Below, piece by piece: positions 32,614-32,627 of a DNA stretch of 32,627 nucleotides. Position 1 is the first letter of the stretch; each line of letters opens with the position of its first letter. The stretch spans positions 1 to 32,627 of the forward strand of contig JAUNSU010000037.1 of assembly GCA_030539035.1 (NCBI GenBank). The letters are read 5' to 3'. The position numbers and the translations under genes are program-made. A model generated the notes under the pieces. It was given only the letters and a program-made list of their open reading frames with translations, was not told where the DNA came from and made no database searches. The DNA comes from Planctomycetia bacterium (GTDB taxonomy: Bacteria; Planctomycetota; Planctomycetia; Pirellulales; Thermoguttaceae).

Positions 32614-32627
32614 TGAAAAAACTCCCT

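Overview
This window reads as a chromosomal segment from a PVC-group bacterium, most likely Planctomycetota or Lentisphaerota. I infer this from the ribosomal protein S1 with a VNRNLIR-type N-terminus, a YVTN-propeller/cytochrome c peroxidase-like secreted protein, a secreted ADP-ribosylglycohydrolase-like enzyme, a membrane protein ending in a pseudopilin-like segment, and a large share of secreted carbohydrate-active proteins. No tRNA, rRNA, CRISPR array, insertion sequence or phage gene is visible.

Left part (1-7.65 kb): a small C_GCAxxG_C_C-type redox protein and a secreted GH20-like glycosidase on the plus strand meet a minus-strand block. That block is a secreted metallophosphoesterase, a deoxyhypusine-synthase-like protein of unknown function, a PfkB sugar kinase and a HAD phosphatase; the last three form a tight operon transcribed HAD, kinase, DHS-like. 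A divergent lipoprotein gene follows, then a non-coding inverted repeat built from CACGGAT units.

Middle part (8-21.6 kb): a 1317-residue secreted fusion joins a GH43/GH130-like propeller, an (alpha/alpha)6 glycosidase, an M23 peptidase domain and two PKD-like domains. It diverges from a SLOG-type nucleotide-sensor-like gene followed by a secreted GH42-like enzyme. A GRP/RhaT-like sugar transporter pairs with a secreted ADP-ribosylglycohydrolase-like enzyme. A leucine-rich-repeat protein and a YVTN/di-haem cytochrome protein converge on a cluster of three hairpins.

Right part (21.6-32.6 kb): rpsA (ribosomal protein S1) has a long, apparently structured 5' leader behind a good sigma70-type promoter and ends in two tandem terminators. 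Then come a DmeF-like metal efflux pump, a coiled-coil J-domain protein and an overlapping stand-alone HIRAN protein in one apparent operon. After these are a secreted beta-helix protein, a multi-pass membrane protein with a pseudopilin-like tail, and a secreted family-10-like glycosidase at the right edge. At least four copies of an intergenic repeat family (core CTCCCATTAACCCGGGGAA) lie among these genes.

Two sequence-wide traits stand out. GATC is strongly over-represented (10 copies counted by hand in 24841-25140, where about one is expected). Promoter-like pairs with TTGnnn, a 16-17 bp spacer and TATAAT or GATAAT recur upstream of several genes. The genes together suggest a polysaccharide or host-glycan degrader. 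Function assignments come from motif recognition by eye; no database search was run.
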